Below the pieces are notes generated by a model. The model was not told the DNA's origin. It saw only the letters and a program-made list of their open reading frames with translations, and searched no databases. DNA of 6,008 bases from Desulfocapsa sp. (GTDB taxonomy: Bacteria; Desulfobacterota; Desulfobulbia; Desulfobulbales; Desulfocapsaceae): positions 1-6,008 of the forward strand of contig JAOZTO010000166.1 in NCBI GenBank assembly GCA_029942265.1, written 5' to 3'. A program made the translations under genes and the position numbers. Shown here one piece after another: positions 3,809-6,008 of the stretch. Within the stretch, counting starts at the first letter, position 1, and each line of letters starts with the position of its first letter.

Positions 3809-6008
3809 TCAACAAAAACAACCAACTAATACCTGCATTTCACCACATTCAGTATCAACCGATATATGGGCAATTTTTTCGTTCCCATCATGCGTATGCA
3901 ACTCATCACATTCTGTAACAAATGGTGTTGTTATCTGTAATATCGTAGAATCATAGGAATTAACGAGTGCATTACCAACAACAATATTCAGAACTTCCAT
4001 GGAAACACTTTTTCTGTATTCCGGCAAATCACTCTCAACAATATTTTCACCAGGGCTAAAACGTTCCAACAGACGATCTAATAGAAACAAATCACAGCTC
4101 ATACAAATTGACACATCCACCAGTCCGCTGATATGAATGCAGGATGTGAAATTCTTTAATTCAATCGTGTCAACAGTAGTATAGGTAATATTTGCTTTTC
4201 TATTCAAATTGATCTTCATATCATTTTGCAGATAACTGCCAACACGACTTACAATTGGGGATACAATAAAATCAATAGTAATTGTATCTTTTGCGTTAGA
4301 TGCAATATTGATCAGATCACCATAAATGACAGTGGGAACACTTAAAATGATATGTGTTCCTTTCCCGGCTTGACTCTCCACACGAATACTTCCGGATAAC
4401 TTGTCAACTTCCTGTTTCACCGCATTCATACCAATACCACGGCCTGACAACTCATCTACACTATCATTTGTAGACACCCCTTCGTGGAAAATAAGCTCAA
4501 GAATATCGGCCTCAGACATCCGAACAAGATCTTCCTTACTGACCTTTTGAGCCGTCAGGGCTTTTTGTTGTACTAACAGTGTGTCAATTCCAGAGCCATC
4601 ATCTGCTATGGTAATTACCATGCTTTCGGAGTGCTTCTCAACATGGCACGAAATCATAGCAATTTCGTTTTTACCGGCAGCCAAACGTGTTTCTGCGTCT
4701 TCAACGCCATGACTAATTGCGTTTCTAAAAACGTGAATCAGTGATTTCAAAAACGGTTTAAAATGAAGCGGCATTAAAATATCCTCACCGCCGCATATTT
4801 TAAACTCGTGAATATTTTTTCCAAGGCTTTCCGCTGTTTCTTTACAAAGTCTTGGATAGCTTGAGAGTGCTTGGCTAATCGTAGTCCCCCTCGCTTTATT
4901 AATTTCGCTCAGTATGTTTTCGTAGGTTGTAACGTGTTGATTGTCAAAGTGTAGTAGACGAGTAATTTTCTCCTCTATACTCAGCATAAATGTATCATCA
5001 ACAACAAGCATATGCTGTTTTTCAAAAAAATCTTCGCCTAATATTTTTTGGATAATCTGTAAATCACTTTGCATCCAATCGGAAAAATCGGAATTTTCCA
5101 AAAGTGTGAGCAATGTGCTATTATCCTTTTTGCCACTGCTTTTCAAAGTGGATAATACTTCCTCAAGATCATGTAATTTCTTCACACATCCCTGCATCCG
5201 CAGTTGGCCAAAACTCCCTTTGAATGTGTGAATATCACGATAAATTTGACTTAAATTGGTGGCAAAAGACACATTACTATTGAGAAGTGAATCTTTATTG
5301 GCCGAGAAGGCGAGATAGTCATCTTTAAGCTCGTAAAATTGTGTAGGATCACTGACAATATTAACGATCATTTTCAGGATTTCCTGCTCCCGTTTGATCT
5401 TTCGCTCAAGGATTTTTTCTTTAGTGATATTGGTTAAAACAATCATGTACTTATGATCGTTTATAATTTTATAATCAATTTTTATTGCACGCCTGTTCAG
5501 GCGCAGCTCACTTGGCAATAATGAAAGCATGACATCCTTTATCATGTCATTGTCTTCATTATGTACATTCACAAGGGTTTCTTTGAAAAAATGCTTCTTT
5601 TTCAGATCATTGGGGTACAAAAGATCAGCAATATCTTTACCACTCAGTGCGGCACCAAGCAATTTGACACATTCCTGCGAATACTCCTCATCAACAACAC
5701 AATCGAGTCCAAAAGACAAAAAACCTTGATCGGCATTGTTCAGCAGTGATTTAACTTTCTGACTCTTGAGATTGAGCTCGTCTTGTTGTCTATCACTGAT
5801 TCGTATTATTTTGTTAAGCTGTTTGTAGGTTCTTTTATATTCCTTCAGAATTTTCTTGAGTTGTTTTGCACCGAGTTCAGCGACACCGTTCTCTTCTGTG
5901 TCCAAGATCGATTCAATTTCCAGGATATGTTTTTCTTCTCTGCTTAGCATAAATGACAAGTTCGTAAAAAGGTCAAATTTGAGATGGCTAAGTAAAAAAC
6001 TCCATATG
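3809..6008 (-). CDS. CheA-class histidine kinase: PAS-like, Hpt, ATPase and CheX-like phosphatase (5' end uncertain, probably partial)
   Basis: Residues are numbered from a TTG at 5959 (716 residues to the stop). A helical, probably coiled-coil segment (about 28-75) precedes a PAS-like region (about 75-180). An Hpt domain follows with phosphoacceptor His244 (DIHTFKGSFGQ). The kinase core is of CheA P4 type: ISQALSSYPRLCKETAESLG (361-380), N-box FRNAISHGVE with Asn413, DDGSGID (453-459), FHEGVST (491-497) and SGRGIGM (505-511). The part between Hpt and ATPase is short, and there is no HisKA box, P2 or CheW-like P5. Residues about 545-716 resemble CheX, with the phosphatase motif E655-x-x-N658 followed by GNA. 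The protein should autophosphorylate His244, feed the two downstream receivers and perhaps dephosphorylate them. No ribosome-binding site precedes the TTG or the ATG at 5950, and the frame stays open to the window edge, so the real start may lie outside. Confidence 0.92.
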   Translation of the reverse strand, partial: IWSFLLSHLKFDLFTNLSFMLSREEKHILEIESILDTEENGVAELGAKQLKKILKEYKRTYKQLNKIIRISDRQQDELNLKSQKVKSLLNNADQGFLSFGLDCVVDEEYSQECVKLLGAALSGKDIADLLYPNDLKKKHFFKETLVNVHNEDNDMIKDVMLSLLPSELRLNRRAIKIDYKIINDHKYMIVLTNITKEKILERKIKREQEILKMIVNIVSDPTQFYELKDDYLAFSANKDSLLNSNVSFATNLSQIYRDIHTFKGSFGQLRMQGCVKKLHDLEEVLSTLKSSGKKDNSTLLTLLENSDFSDWMQSDLQIIQKILGEDFFEKQHMLVVDDTFMLSIEEKITRLLHFDNQHVTTYENILSEINKARGTTISQALSSYPRLCKETAESLGKNIHEFKICGGEDILMPLHFKPFLKSLIHVFRNAISHGVEDAETRLAAGKNEIAMISCHVEKHSESMVITIADDGSGIDTLLVQQKALTAQKVSKEDLVRMSEADILELIFHEGVSTNDSVDELSGRGIGMNAVKQEVDKLSGSIRVESQAGKGTHIILSVPTVIYGDLINIASNAKDTITIDFIVSPIVSRVGSYLQNDMKINLNRKANITYTTVDTIELKNFTSCIHISGLVDVSICMSCDLFLLDRLLERFSPGENIVESDLPEYRKSVSMEVLNIVVGNALVNSYDSTILQITTPFVTECDELHTHDGNEKIAHISVDTECGEMQVLVGCFC

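Overview
The window is AT-rich bacterial DNA with four well-supported genes on the minus strand (right half) and two on the plus strand (left half), plus the first codons of a probable seventh gene leaving the left edge. The protein types (a PAS domain with a CPWC motif, a CheA-class kinase without CheW, single-domain CheY-like regulators, a folate cyclodeaminase-family enzyme) would suit an anaerobic Gram-negative bacterium of the Desulfobacterota type. That placement is only an inference from family resemblance. No rRNA, tRNA, CRISPR array or recognisable transposase was found.

Left part, 1-1521. A divergent minus-strand gene seems to start at base 20. A non-coding stretch (21-331) leads to a cyclodeaminase/cyclohydrolase-family gene (332-928). 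Then come about 590 bp without a convincing gene (929-1521). These hold an unusually long imperfect inverted repeat (1113-1219) that could fold into one extended hairpin when transcribed on the plus strand.

Middle, 1522-2777. A small stand-alone acyl carrier protein (1522-1791, plus) converges on a PAS-GGDEF diguanylate cyclase (1779-2777, minus), and the two coding ends overlap by 13 bp.

Right part, 1779-6008. Four minus-strand genes read as one signalling operon, in transcription order: a large histidine kinase, two CheY-like response regulators and the diguanylate cyclase. The kinase carries an Hpt phosphoacceptor, a CheA-type ATPase and a C-terminal CheX-like phosphatase domain, but no CheW-like domain. 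The inferred circuit is as follows: the kinase phosphorylates one or both regulators, its own CheX domain removes the phosphate, and the output meets c-di-GMP synthesis. A perfect 14-bp inverted repeat lies between the two regulator genes. Its surroundings share several short sequence words, in the same order, with the long hairpin at 1113-1219, which suggests a related intergenic element present twice.
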